From the NCBI GenBank assembly GCA_000434915.1, contig FR882084.1:1-54624 (forward strand): DNA of 54,624 bases, given 5' to 3'. The stretch's first letter is position 1, and each line of letters begins with the position of its first letter. This document shows positions 24,601-32,423 of this stretch, piece after piece. A program made the position numbers and the translations under genes. Source of the stretch: Ruminococcus sp. CAG:563. GTDB taxonomy: Bacteria; Bacillota; Clostridia; Oscillospirales; Acutalibacteraceae. The notes under the pieces were generated by a model that was given only the letters and a program-made list of their open reading frames with translations, searched no databases and was not told the origin of the DNA.

Positions 24601-25164
24601 GTAATCCCAAACTTCAATCTTCTGAATCTCGTGAGATGTACGGAAACCGTCAAAGAAGTTGATAAACGGAACTCTGCCTTCGATAGCTGCAAGATGAGCA
24701 ACTGCGCCGAGATCCATAACTTCCTGCGGATTTGTTTCAGCAAGCATTGCGAAACCTGTCTGACGGCAGGCATAAACGTCCGAATGATCGCCGAAGATGT
24801 TAAGGGCGTGAGACGCAACGCAGCGAGCCGATACATGGAATACGCAGGGAAGAAGCTCACCTGCGATCTTATACATATTGGGGATCATGAGGAGAAGGCC
24901 CTGTGACGCCGTATAAGTCGTTGTGAGAGCACCTGCTGCAAGGGAGCCGTGAACAGTACCCGAAGCGCCTGCCTCGGACTGCATCTCAGCAACCTTTACT
25001 GTTGTGCCGAAAATGTTCTTACGACCCTGAGCGGACCACTGATCAACGTAGTCGGCCATCGGGCTTGACGGGGTGATAGGATAGATACCGGCAACTTCCG
25101 TAAACGCATAAGATACGTGAGCGGCAGCGGTATTACCATCCATGGTTAACTTTTTTCTTGCCAT
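21625..25164 (-). CDS. nifJ: Pyruvate:ferredoxin (flavodoxin) oxidoreductase
   Basis: One-chain homodimer-type PFOR of 1179 residues that oxidises pyruvate with CoA to acetyl-CoA and CO2 and reduces ferredoxin. Domains in order: domain I with YPITPSSPMADYVD (about 29-42), the domain II-III region with the RFGDEPI segment, a two-cluster ferredoxin domain (CAKCNKCAYVCP about 698-709, CMGCGVCIGVCP about 755-766), then the TPP-binding domain with the medial cluster cysteines (SGSCAGCAETS), GDGWAYDIGFGGLDHV and DTEVYSNTGGQ for Mg-TPP. Length agrees with the family (about 1170-1200). Strong AGGAGG before the ATG. Single-gene unit, probably highly expressed; it feeds reduced ferredoxin to the hydrogenase. 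Confidence 0.97.
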   Translation of the reverse strand: MARKKLTMDGNTAAAHVSYAFTEVAGIYPITPSSPMADYVDQWSAQGRKNIFGTTVKVAEMQSEAGASGTVHGSLAAGALTTTYTASQGLLLMIPNMYKIAGELLPCVFHVSARCVASHALNIFGDHSDVYACRQTGFAMLAETNPQEVMDLGAVAHLAAIEGRVPFINFFDGFRTSHEIQKIEVWDYDDLKEMCDMDAVAAFRHRALNPEHPVMRGSHENDDIFFQHREACNKYYDAVPAVVEKYMGKVNAKLGTNYQLFNYYGAEDAENVIVAMGSICDVAEEVIDYLTAKGEKVGLIKVRLYRPFSVEKFVEAIPASCKKLAVLDRTKEPGSIGEPLFLDVVAALNAAGKDGIKVIGGRYGLGSKDTPPSSVFAVYDELKKDAPKAHFTIGINDDVTYLSLEEKPAPNTAAESTIECKFWGLGGDGTVGANKDSIKIIGDHTDKYAQAYFQYDSKKTGGITISHLRFGDEPIKSPYYVNKADFVACHNPSYIEKGYKMVQDVKPGGVFLINCQWDAAELAEKMNAETKQYIAKNNVQLYTVNAIDIAAEIGLGKRTNTVLQSAFFALAKVLPVDEAIGYMKEKAQKFMKKGKEIVEMNEKAIDAGATAFVKIDVPADWANAVDAEAEVKTEGPAKLVEQVESIMKPVGHMDGYELSVGKFSNHVDGTFEQGASAYEKRGVAVMVPEWNAETCAKCNKCAYVCPHATIRPFALSDEEKAAAPAVTKFAPKPIVKTNYTYTLAVSPMDCMGCGVCIGVCPTKSLKMVSRESQDEQQAAFDYCVAHVEEKKELTAKINVISSQYKKPLLEFSGSCAGCAETSYARLITQLFGDRMYISNATGCSSIWGGPAGTSPYTTDKNGKGPAWANSLFEDNAEHGYGMYLGQKALRNNLIEKVTALAAKDGVSAEIKAAADAYLATVNDGEKNGAATDALVAELEKCGCDDAKEILAQKDYLSKKSVWIFGGDGWAYDIGFGGLDHVLASGEDVNVMVFDTEVYSNTGGQASKASQIGQVAQFAAAGKAIAKKSLAEIAMSYGYIYVAQIAMGADQNQTLKALQEAEAYPGPSLVIGYAPCEMHSIKGGMVNCQAEMKRAVECGYWNMFRYNPALKAEGKNPFTVDSKVPATEGYRAFLMNEARYSALTRSFPERAEKLFEKAEDGAKDRYAHLQKLVKLYGTEE

Positions 25165-25212
25165 TCTTTGTTCCTCCTTGTAAAGTTAATAGCAATCTTA
25201 TTACCACCCATA

Positions 25213-25241
25213 ATAATAACACTTTCTTTTTGAGATGTAAA
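25213..25241 (-). promoter_or_regulatory. Candidate promoter of nifJ
   Basis: On the minus strand TTTACA and TATTAT with 17-base spacing, about 50 bases upstream of the ATG. An alternative upstream TTGAAA has a poorer -10. Confidence 0.5.
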
Positions 25242-25410
25242 CATTATTAAGAGAATTTTTCAACTTTTTATTCCCGTTTTTTCCATAAAATGCCCCTAAA
25301 GCCCCGATTTCACGTCTATGACGTCTTTTTTATTGAGAACAAAATCAAAATCCAACCGTTTATATACAAAAACCAAGGTCAATATTTGTGCAATAAAATT
25401 TAAAGAATTA

Positions 25411-25439
25411 TTGATACATTTCTTCTTTTTTGTTATAAT
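25411..25439 (+). promoter_or_regulatory. Promoter of the ABC exporter operon
   Basis: TTGATA (25411-25416) and a perfect TATAAT (25434-25439) with 17-base spacing. Transcription would begin near 25446, leaving an untranslated leader of about 105 bases. Confidence 0.85.
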
Positions 25440-25445
25440 TTAGTT

Positions 25446-25515
25446 AACGCAACCGTCGGTTGACAGGTAAGCTGAGAGGTGCGATTGCAATAATAATGAA
25501 TTCTGTCGGCGGAAA
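25446..25515 (+). promoter_or_regulatory. Structured 5' leader of the ABC exporter operon, class unknown
   Basis: CCGTC (25453-25457) and GACAG (25462-25466), separated by a GGTT bulge, pair with CTGTC-GGCGG (25503-25512) to close a two-part helix of ten pairs around a 36-base interior. The interior contains GCTGAGAGGTGCG. A competing pairing joins CGCAACC (25448-25454) to GGTGCG (25478-25483). No intrinsic terminator follows, so control, if any, would act on translation or stability. I could not match it to a riboswitch class I know. Confidence 0.4.
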
Positions 25516-25550
25516 AAAGAAAAAATAATCTCTATAGAAGAGGAAAACAG

Positions 25551-26465
25551 ATGGGTAACATAATTGAAATTAGAAACTTAATCAAGAATTTCGGCGATGT
25601 TAAAGCCGTTCAAGATATCTCGTTTAACGTTAAAAAAGGTGAATTGTTTGCTTTTCTCGGCGTGAACGGTGCAGGAAAAAGCACAACCATATCCATAATC
25701 TGCGGTCAACTTGCAAAGGACAAAGGAAGTGTTGAAATCTGCGGCAAAAGCATTGACGATTCTATTGACGAAATCAAGAGAAATGTCGGCGTAGTTTTTC
25801 AGAGTTCCGTGCTGGATCAGGCATTGTCGGTCTCTGATAATCTGAAAAGCCGTGCCGCTCTCTACGGAATAAAAGGGTTGGAATTTAAAAGACGTCAAGC
25901 CGAGCTTGCAAAAATGCTTGACTTTGAAAATCTTCTTAATCGAACCGTCGGTAAGCTTTCGGGCGGTCAGCGACGCAGGATTGACATTGCCCGTGCACTT
26001 CTGCACCGACCGCAGCTTTTGATCCTTGACGAGCCGACAACAGGTCTCGACCCCCAAACGAGGAAGCTCCTCGGTGACGTTGTAAACGATTTGAGAAAGA
26101 ATGAGAGCATGACTGTTCTGCTCACCACTCACTACATGGAGGAAGCGGCCGATGCGGATTATGTTGTTATTCTCGACAGCGGAAAAATCGTTGCCGAGGG
26201 AACTCCGCTTGAATTAAAGAACAAATACACAGGGGATTTTATAACAATTTACGAAGCCGACGAAAGCGAAATAAAAAAGCTCGGTACGCCTTATGAGATA
26301 CTCCGTGATGCGATAAGAGTTTCCGTTCCCGACACTGCGGCGGCAACAAAGCTTATTACGGAAAACCCGAAAATGTTCACGGATTACGAGGTAACAAAGG
26401 GCAAAATGGACGACGTCTTTCTCACCGTGACAGGAAAAAAGCTGACAGGAGGCGACGAAAAATGA
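25551..26465 (+). CDS. DrrA/CcmA-type ABC transporter ATP-binding protein
   Basis: A 304-residue ATPase for a two-component exporter. Walker A is GVNGAGKSTT (about 38-47), signature LSGGQRRR, Walker B LLILDEPTTGLDP, H-loop TTHYMEEA. A C-terminal part of about 80 residues follows the ABC core, as in DrrA/daunorubicin-type proteins. GAGGAAAACAG precedes the ATG. It overlaps the permease gene by ATGA. Such pairs export antibiotics, peptides or lipids; the substrate cannot be read from sequence. Confidence 0.92.
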   Translation: MGNIIEIRNLIKNFGDVKAVQDISFNVKKGELFAFLGVNGAGKSTTISIICGQLAKDKGSVEICGKSIDDSIDEIKRNVGVVFQSSVLDQALSVSDNLKSRAALYGIKGLEFKRRQAELAKMLDFENLLNRTVGKLSGGQRRRIDIARALLHRPQLLILDEPTTGLDPQTRKLLGDVVNDLRKNESMTVLLTTHYMEEAADADYVVILDSGKIVAEGTPLELKNKYTGDFITIYEADESEIKKLGTPYEILRDAIRVSVPDTAAATKLITENPKMFTDYEVTKGKMDDVFLTVTGKKLTGGDEK

Positions 26466-27361
26466 CAGGTCTCGGCAATTTAATCAGACGCAATATTCGT
26501 CTCTTTTTCAAGGACAAAGGAATGTTCTTTTCTTCGCTGATCACTCCGATAATTCTCCTTGTTTTGTATATAACCTTTCTTGCCAATGTTTACCGTGACA
26601 GCTTTGCTTCTGCTGTTCCGCAGGGCATTACGATTGACGATAAACTACTCAACAGCATTGTTGCAGGTCAGCTTGTCTCCTCACTATTGGCTGTCAGCTG
26701 CGTAACGGTGGCATTCTGTTCAAATCTTTTAATGATAAACGATAAGGTTAACGGTGCAATTCGTGATTTGACGGTATCCCCTATTCGCCGCTCTGCACTG
26801 GCTCTCGGCTACTTTATCTCTTCGGCGATATCAACGCTGATAATCAGCTTTTCCGCCCTCGCCGTCGGTCTGATTTACATTTATACACAGGGCTGGTACA
26901 TGTCACTCGGCGATGTATTATATTTGATTCTCGACGTTTTTCTGCTGACCTTGTTCGGCACCGCATTGTCATCATGCGTCAACTTTTCGCTCACAACCAA
27001 CGGTCAGGCATCGGCGGTCGGAACAATCGTCAGCGCCGGATACGGATTTCTTTGCGGTGCATACATGCCAATGTCGCAGTTCGGAAACGGGCTCCAAAAA
27101 GCTTTGTTGTTCCTCCCCGGCACATACGGAACAAGCCTTATCCGCAACCACGCAATGGCGGGAACTTTCCGTGAAATGGAAAAAATCGGATTCCCGAAAG
27201 AGCCGATCAACGGCATGCTGAAAGCCGTTGATTGCAGACTGTTTTTCTTTGAGCATGAGGTCGAAATTCCGACAATGTACCTCGTACTCGCCGCTTCAAT
27301 CGTTGTGTTGATATTGCTGTATATTCTGTTAAATAAGTTCTTTTCAAGGAGAACAAAATGA
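26462..27361 (+). CDS. ABC-2 type permease of the exporter
   Basis: A 299-residue membrane protein with six predicted spans: one at the N-terminus (PIILLVLYITFL), a long loop, a block of four (about 60-200) and one at the C-terminus (ASIVVLILLYILL). The pattern and the INDKVNGAIRDLTVSPI segment (about 93-110) are typical of ABC-2 (DrrB-like) permeases. It is joined to the ATPase gene upstream and to a small gene downstream by ATGA overlaps, so the three products are translated together. Confidence 0.9.
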   Translation: MTGLGNLIRRNIRLFFKDKGMFFSSLITPIILLVLYITFLANVYRDSFASAVPQGITIDDKLLNSIVAGQLVSSLLAVSCVTVAFCSNLLMINDKVNGAIRDLTVSPIRRSALALGYFISSAISTLIISFSALAVGLIYIYTQGWYMSLGDVLYLILDVFLLTLFGTALSSCVNFSLTTNGQASAVGTIVSAGYGFLCGAYMPMSQFGNGLQKALLFLPGTYGTSLIRNHAMAGTFREMEKIGFPKEPINGMLKAVDCRLFFFEHEVEIPTMYLVLAASIVVLILLYILLNKFFSRRTK

Positions 27362-27558
27362 GTAAATATGAACCGCTTTGGAATTATGTTAAATCACAGG
27401 AAGCAGATTTCACTCTGACATATGAGCAAATCGAAAAAATTCTCGGTTTCCCGATTGACCATTCCTTTCTCACATTTAAAAAGGAGCTTATAGATTACAG
27501 CTGGCAGGTCGGAAAAATCTCGATGAAAAATAAAACCGTCAGCTTTATAAAGAACTAA
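27358..27558 (+). CDS. Small DUF7662-like protein coupled to the ABC exporter
   Basis: A 66-residue protein. Its layout (YEPLWNYVK, then TYEQIEKILGF and a Trp-containing end) resembles the small DUF7662 family, whose members have this short helix-rich N-terminus followed by an IEEILGF-type motif; function is unknown to me. No membrane segment, cysteines or DNA-binding motif is evident. Its ATG overlaps the permease stop and a strong terminator follows within 10 bases, so it is a true member of the operon rather than a chance frame. Confidence 0.75.
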   Translation: MSKYEPLWNYVKSQEADFTLTYEQIEKILGFPIDHSFLTFKKELIDYSWQVGKISMKNKTVSFIKN

Positions 27559-27563
27559 CCTAC

Positions 27564-27599
27564 GCCTATCCTTGAATGAACCGAGGATAGGCATTTTTC
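27564..27599 (+). terminator. Terminator of the ABC exporter operon
   Basis: GCCTATCCT (27564-27572) pairs with AGGATAGGC (27584-27592), followed by ATTTTT. Confidence 0.9.
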
Positions 27600-27621
27600 T
27601 CTGAATATTAATAAAAATATA

Positions 27622-27650
27622 TTGATTTAATTTACAGTTTGTTTTATTAT
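27622..27650 (+). promoter_or_regulatory. Promoter of the GH3 gene
   Basis: TTGATT (27622-27627) and TATTAT (27645-27650) with 17-base spacing, 34 bases before the start codon. Confidence 0.6.
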
Positions 27651-27683
27651 TAAGTTACAGATTTACAGAATGGAGAGTTGTTT

Positions 27684-30065
27684 ATGGATAAATACGCAAG
27701 ATTCAGATATCAGCCGTGCATACCCATGGGTGCCGACGGCAGAAAATTAACAGGCTCACCCGAGCATATTGCTCTCTCAAGAAAAGCCGCCGGTGAAGGC
27801 ATGGTTTTGCTCAAGAATAGCGATAACGCTTTGCCGCTTAAAAAGGGCGAAAAGGTTGCACTTTTCGGCAAGGCAACCATTGAATACATAAAAGGCGGCG
27901 GCGGAAGCGGTGACGTTTTCTGTGCATACACCCACAATATTTACGACGGCTTTGCCCAAAAAGAGAAAGAGGGCAAAATCAGCGTCTATATGCCGACCGT
28001 TGACTTCTATAAAGAATATGTCAAGGAAGAAAGCAAGAAAATTCCGACACGTCCCGAGATTGAAAAAATTTGGGACAAGGTTAATGCAATGGATTTCTGT
28101 CAGAAAAAGGACGACATTATCTATGAAACCTATGCAAGTATGCACGTTGTCGAAGCGGAAGCCTCAGATGAGCTTATAAACACTGCGGCCGAAAACGCAG
28201 ACACAGCAATAATCACGCTCAGCCGTTTCTCCGCCGAGGGCGTCGACCGTCGTGCCATCAGCGGCGACTACTATCTTTCCGATGCAGAAAAGAGCCTTAT
28301 TGACCGAGTTTCGGCGGCTTTCAAAAAGACGATCGTAGTCCTTAACTCAGGCGGTGTGGTTGACTGCGAGCATTTTGCCGAGAATAACAAGGTACAGGGT
28401 ATTCTCTGCGGATGGCAGGGCGGAATGGAAGGCGGCATGGCTGTCGCCGATATTCTCTGCGGCGACGTTAACCCGTCAGGCAAGCTCGGCGACACAATTC
28501 CAAAGTCATATGACGATTATGAAAACGGAAAGATATTTCAAACAGGCTATGAGCACCTCGATTATGAGGATGATATCTATGTCGGCTATCGATATTTTGA
28601 AACCATTCCCGGTGCGGCGGAAAAGGTTCGCTACCCGTTCGGATTCGGTCTTTCTTATACAAACTTTGACATGAGCGGTTATTTCTGCGGCGAGAGCGAT
28701 GGCAAGATTGTTGCCGTTGTCACAGTTAAAAATGTCGGCGACGTTCCCGGCAAAGAGGTTGTTCAGCTTTATTACAGTGCACCTCAGGGCAAGCTTGGCA
28801 AACCGTCAAAAGAACTTGCCGCATTTGCAAAAACAAAGTCTCTTGCTCCCGGCGAGAGCCAGACCGTCGCTCTGAGCTTTGACATAAACGATATGGCAAG
28901 CTTCGATGATCTCGGAAAAATTCAGAAATCCGCATTTGTTCTTGAAAAGGGAACATATAAATTCAGCATAGGCAATTCCGTAAGAAACACAAAGCCGCTT
29001 GACTATGAGTTCATAGCAGATAATAATATAATTGTTAAGCAGTCAAAGTCGCTTCTCAAGCCGTTCAAGCTTGAAAAGAGGCTCCTTGCGGACGGAGGCT
29101 ATGAGACACTTCCTCAGAGCGAACCGAGCTATGATTCGGGTAAAAACGTTTTAACAGATGCAAAGGCTCCCGACGAGGCCGTTATGTTTGACTATGTCGG
29201 CGAAAAAATCAATCTTGACGATTTCATCAGACAATTCACCGTTGATGAGCTTATCGACTTTGTCGGCGGACATCAAAATCAACCGGGCGTTTGCAACACA
29301 GGTGCATTCGGCGGTTTAAAACGTCTCAATATCCCACCGATTCCAACTGCCGACGGCCCTGCAGGCGTTCGCCTTGATGTTCAAACAGGTGCTCCGACAA
29401 CAGCATGGCCCTGTGCAGCACTCCTTGCGTGCACTTGGAACACCGAGCTTATTGAAGAGATCGGTGCGGCAGGCGGAGCAGAGCTGAGAGAAAACAACCT
29501 CGGCGTATGGCTTGCTCCGGCAATGAATATTCACCGCAACCCGCTTTGCGGCCGTAACTTTGAATACTTCTCCGAGGATCCGCTCCTCGCCGGAAAATGC
29601 TGCGCAGCAGACGTTCGAGGAATTCAGTCGAGAAAAGTTGCGGCTTCGGTCAAGCATTTTGCCTGCAACAACAGAGAGTCAAACCGCTTCGAGTGCGATT
29701 CGAGAGTTTCCGAGCGTGCGCTCAGAGAGATTTATCTCCGTGGATTTGAAATCTGTGTCAAGGAAGCCGACCCATGGACAGTTATGTCCTCCTACAATCT
29801 CGTTAACGGCTGTCATACTTCAACAAGCTATGAGCTGCTGACCGAGCTTCTCAAGGGCGAATGGGGCTTCAAGGGCATGGTCACTACCGACTGGGGTGTT
29901 CACAGTCACCATTCCGATGAGGTTCTCGCCGGCAACGACCTCAAAATGGGTGAGGGTGAACCGGATGAGCTTAAGGAAGCATACGAGAACGGTAAAATTA
30001 CAAGAGCAGACCTTGAGGCCTGCGTCAGAAGAATTCTCACAATGACAATAAAGGTTGCCGAATAA
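27684..30065 (+). CDS. Glycoside hydrolase family 3 enzyme with reversed domain order
   Basis: A 793-residue cytoplasmic (no signal peptide) beta-glucosidase-type enzyme. The usual C-terminal sandwich domain comes first (GMVLLKNSDNALPLK about 32-46; GILCGWQGGMEGGMAVADIL about 233), then a fibronectin-III-like domain (GKEVVQLYYSAP), and the TIM barrel last, with DGPAGVRL (about 557), the KHFACNNRESNR substrate-binding segment and the nucleophile Asp in MVTTDWGVHSHHS (about 735). This reversed order is known from Ruminococcus albus and Butyrivibrio fibrisolvens beta-glucosidases. GGAGAG 6 bases before the ATG at 27684 fixes the start over a TTG two codons upstream. It stands alone; sugar specificity is unknown. 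Confidence 0.92.
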   Translation: MDKYARFRYQPCIPMGADGRKLTGSPEHIALSRKAAGEGMVLLKNSDNALPLKKGEKVALFGKATIEYIKGGGGSGDVFCAYTHNIYDGFAQKEKEGKISVYMPTVDFYKEYVKEESKKIPTRPEIEKIWDKVNAMDFCQKKDDIIYETYASMHVVEAEASDELINTAAENADTAIITLSRFSAEGVDRRAISGDYYLSDAEKSLIDRVSAAFKKTIVVLNSGGVVDCEHFAENNKVQGILCGWQGGMEGGMAVADILCGDVNPSGKLGDTIPKSYDDYENGKIFQTGYEHLDYEDDIYVGYRYFETIPGAAEKVRYPFGFGLSYTNFDMSGYFCGESDGKIVAVVTVKNVGDVPGKEVVQLYYSAPQGKLGKPSKELAAFAKTKSLAPGESQTVALSFDINDMASFDDLGKIQKSAFVLEKGTYKFSIGNSVRNTKPLDYEFIADNNIIVKQSKSLLKPFKLEKRLLADGGYETLPQSEPSYDSGKNVLTDAKAPDEAVMFDYVGEKINLDDFIRQFTVDELIDFVGGHQNQPGVCNTGAFGGLKRLNIPPIPTADGPAGVRLDVQTGAPTTAWPCAALLACTWNTELIEEIGAAGGAELRENNLGVWLAPAMNIHRNPLCGRNFEYFSEDPLLAGKCCAADVRGIQSRKVAASVKHFACNNRESNRFECDSRVSERALREIYLRGFEICVKEADPWTVMSSYNLVNGCHTSTSYELLTELLKGEWGFKGMVTTDWGVHSHHSDEVLAGNDLKMGEGEPDELKEAYENGKITRADLEACVRRILTMTIKVAE

Positions 30066-30076
30066 AAGCATATAAC

Positions 30077-30104
30077 AAAGGGTGTGACGTTTGCCGCACC
30101 CTTT
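30077..30104 (+). terminator. Weak terminator-like hairpin after the GH3 gene
   Basis: AAAGGGTG (30077-30084) pairs with CACCCTTT (30097-30104). There is no long T-run. Confidence 0.4.
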
Positions 30105-30122
30105 CATAATACACACATATTG

Positions 30123-30163
30123 AAAAACCTCTCATGGGCAGTTCACAAAGCCGATGAGAGGTT
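30123..30163 (-). terminator. Terminator of the cdaR-ftsEX-M23 unit
   Basis: On the minus strand AACCTCTCAT pairs with ATGAGAGGTT around an 18-base loop, followed by TTTTTC. It lies 25 bases past the M23 gene. Confidence 0.8.
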
Positions 30164-30187
30164 AATTTTATTATTTAATTTACGCAA

Positions 30188-31513
30188 TTACGGCATATTT
30201 ACATAGTCGAGCGGATCGACCGTTTCGCCGTTATATCTGACCTCAAAGTGAAGGTGAGGGCCTGTTGACCAGCCGGTGCTGCCGACTCGGGCAATAATTT
30301 GACCTCTTGAAACATGCTGTCCCTGCGAAACAAGGAGTGCGCTGCAATGGCCGTAAAGCGAAGTGTATCCATCGCCATGGTCAATTATAATATAGTTGCC
30401 ATAGCCTGTGCCGCTCTCGCTCTCAAGTGACGAAAGGATAACCGTACCTGCTCTTGTGGCAACAATATTCTTGCCGTAAGCGCCGCTCATTGAAACGTCG
30501 ATACCGCTGTGATATCTCCAGTCGCCGTCTAACGGATGATAACGGTAGCCATAATATGATGTGAGGTAAACTCCGTCATAAGGCAATGGCCATGCCCAGC
30601 CGGAAGCACTGACATTGGAGTTCATACTTCCTGCATTTGAGCCGCCGTTATGCGAACCGCTGTTATGCGATCCGCCGCTGCTCTGATTAGCCTTTCTTAT
30701 GGCTTCCTTGATTTCGTTATCAAGTCTTGACATCTCGGAATTATATTCGCTGATTGAAACCTTAAGCTCCTTCGTCTGAGCATTCAGCGCATTGAGCTTT
30801 GCTTCAACCTCTTCCGTTTTCTCCTTGATAACATTCTGATTTTCTGTCAGGGTATCCTCTGTAGCCTGAAGGTCGCTTCGCTTTGATTCAAGCTCGGTCT
30901 TTTCTTTTTGGAGCGTCGCTTTCTTTTCTTCAAGCTCCTTTTGCATTTTCTCAATAGAAGCGATTTCTTTATTGAGCTTATTAACAAGGCCCTGATCGCT
31001 CTCCGTAACACGCTTGAACATTTCAAGACGATTCAGGAAGCTTGACATATCCGACGACGATGTGAATATTTCAAGAACAGAAGTTTCGCCTGCCATGTAA
31101 TTGGCTCTCATTCTGTCGCAGAAAAGCTTAACCGTGTCCTTAATCTCCTGATCCTTTGCGGCGATCTCGGCATCAAGCTTTGCAATCTCGGCATTGAGGG
31201 AAGAAATCTTCTCCTCTGTTGCGTCGATATCCTCAGTAATGAGGTCTTTCTGTGCCGTGATGTTTTCACGCTCCTGATTGAGCTTTTGGAGCTGAACATT
31301 GAGTGCCGAAACAATCTTTGACTGGTCAGCCTGCTGACTTTCAAGCTCCTTTACCTTCTGCTCACTATCGGAAACCTTATCCTTGATATCGGAATATTCA
31401 TCTCTTAAATCGCCGAGCGTTTTCGCCTGTGCTTTCGGAGCATATGACATAAATGACACGAAAACAAGTGCCACGCTCATGAGCAATGATATAATTTTAT
31501 TCAGTTTCTTCAT
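30188..31513 (-). CDS. Secreted coiled-coil M23 peptidoglycan hydrolase
   Basis: A 441-residue EnvC-like protein. Signal peptide at the N-terminus (KKLNKIISLLMSVALVFVS, cut near AKA), a coiled-coil region from about 40 to 265 rich in Glu, Lys and Leu, a Ser/Gly/Asn linker (about 270-300), and an M23/LytM domain with zinc ligands in YHSGIDVS and HLHFEV. Both motifs are intact, so it may be an active endopeptidase rather than a degenerate activator. It follows ftsE and ftsX, whose complex in other bacteria controls such coiled-coil hydrolases across the membrane. The start at 31513 has GGAGGAG at 6 bases and overlaps the ftsX end; an upstream ATG at 31528 has no such site. Confidence 0.92.
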   Translation of the reverse strand: MKKLNKIISLLMSVALVFVSFMSYAPKAQAKTLGDLRDEYSDIKDKVSDSEQKVKELESQQADQSKIVSALNVQLQKLNQERENITAQKDLITEDIDATEEKISSLNAEIAKLDAEIAAKDQEIKDTVKLFCDRMRANYMAGETSVLEIFTSSSDMSSFLNRLEMFKRVTESDQGLVNKLNKEIASIEKMQKELEEKKATLQKEKTELESKRSDLQATEDTLTENQNVIKEKTEEVEAKLNALNAQTKELKVSISEYNSEMSRLDNEIKEAIRKANQSSGGSHNSGSHNGGSNAGSMNSNVSASGWAWPLPYDGVYLTSYYGYRYHPLDGDWRYHSGIDVSMSGAYGKNIVATRAGTVILSSLESESGTGYGNYIIIDHGDGYTSLYGHCSALLVSQGQHVSRGQIIARVGSTGWSTGPHLHFEVRYNGETVDPLDYVNMP

Positions 31514-32423
31514 ACACAACTCCTCCACGTTCCTTGAGGTATTTCTGTATGGAAATAAGACTTCCTATTCCGCCGGAAATAATACCTATTGCAAGGAAAG
31601 CAACAAGAAGGTATATTACATAATCGGTAAACGGCACAACGGTGAAGCCTCTGCTTACCATTGTGAGCATTGACGAAACCGTTGACTGAAGTGCTCTGTA
31701 AACACCCCAGACAATCGCAAGGGAGAGAACTCCCGAAATTGCGCCGAGAACCATACCTTCAACCATGAACGGCCAACGTATGAACCAATTCGTTGCGCCG
31801 ACTGATTTCATAATATTTATCTCAAGCCTTCTGCTGTACATTGTAATACGAACTGTATTAGCAATGATGAACAGCGAGATAAGAAGCAGAACGGCAATTA
31901 CGCCGATGCTTACATAGAAAATTGTACGTCTGATTCTGACAAGGGTCTGTGCAATATCCCTGTTGTCACGAACAGAATCAACTCCGTCAAGCTTTTGCAG
32001 CTCGGAGACGGTACTGTCGAACTTTGTCATGTCGCTGACGGAGACCTTGAAAAGATCGGGAAGCGGATTATCAACACCCTCAAAATAGGTTGCATCCGTG
32101 CCAAGCTCGTCAAGCTGCTGCTTAAACGCCGTATCTTTGTCAACGTATTCACACTTTTTGACGTTCTGCATGAGTGTGATTTCTTCTTTCAGCTGAGTTA
32201 TTCCCTCGCCCTGCACCTCGTCCTTGAGGTAAACCATAACAACGTTCTGACTTTCAATCTCCGTCATGACGTTATTTACATTAACTATAACCATAAATGC
32301 CGCACCCATCATAACTAAGCAGGACATAAGCACTGCGATTGAGGCAATGGACATAAGGTGGTTAACTTTAATATTTCTGAAGCCCTCTTTGGTAAGATAG
32401 CCTAAGCGTCCTCTTTTTCTCAC
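31497..32423 (-). CDS. ftsX: Cell division ABC permease-like protein FtsX
   Basis: A 308-residue FtsX: a short cytoplasmic N-terminus with LTKEGFRNIKVN, a first membrane span (about 24-46), an extracellular domain (about 50-170), then three spans with the MKSVGATNWFIRWPFMVEG loop typical of FtsX. It does not move a substrate; with FtsE it uses ATP hydrolysis to control cell-wall hydrolases outside the membrane. The start codon overlaps the ftsE stop by ATGA, and the M23 hydrolase gene overlaps its end. Confidence 0.95.
   Translation of the reverse strand: MRKRGRLGYLTKEGFRNIKVNHLMSIASIAVLMSCLVMMGAAFMVIVNVNNVMTEIESQNVVMVYLKDEVQGEGITQLKEEITLMQNVKKCEYVDKDTAFKQQLDELGTDATYFEGVDNPLPDLFKVSVSDMTKFDSTVSELQKLDGVDSVRDNRDIAQTLVRIRRTIFYVSIGVIAVLLLISLFIIANTVRITMYSRRLEINIMKSVGATNWFIRWPFMVEGMVLGAISGVLSLAIVWGVYRALQSTVSSMLTMVSRGFTVVPFTDYVIYLLVAFLAIGIISGGIGSLISIQKYLKERGGVVYEETE

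Noticed and set aside
25446..25515. TPP or lysine riboswitch, because of GCTGAGA and GAGAGGTGCG
   Set aside because: The rest of the conserved TPP core (the 3' CTGG/CCAGCGTAGGGA part) and the lysine core are absent and the structure is too short.
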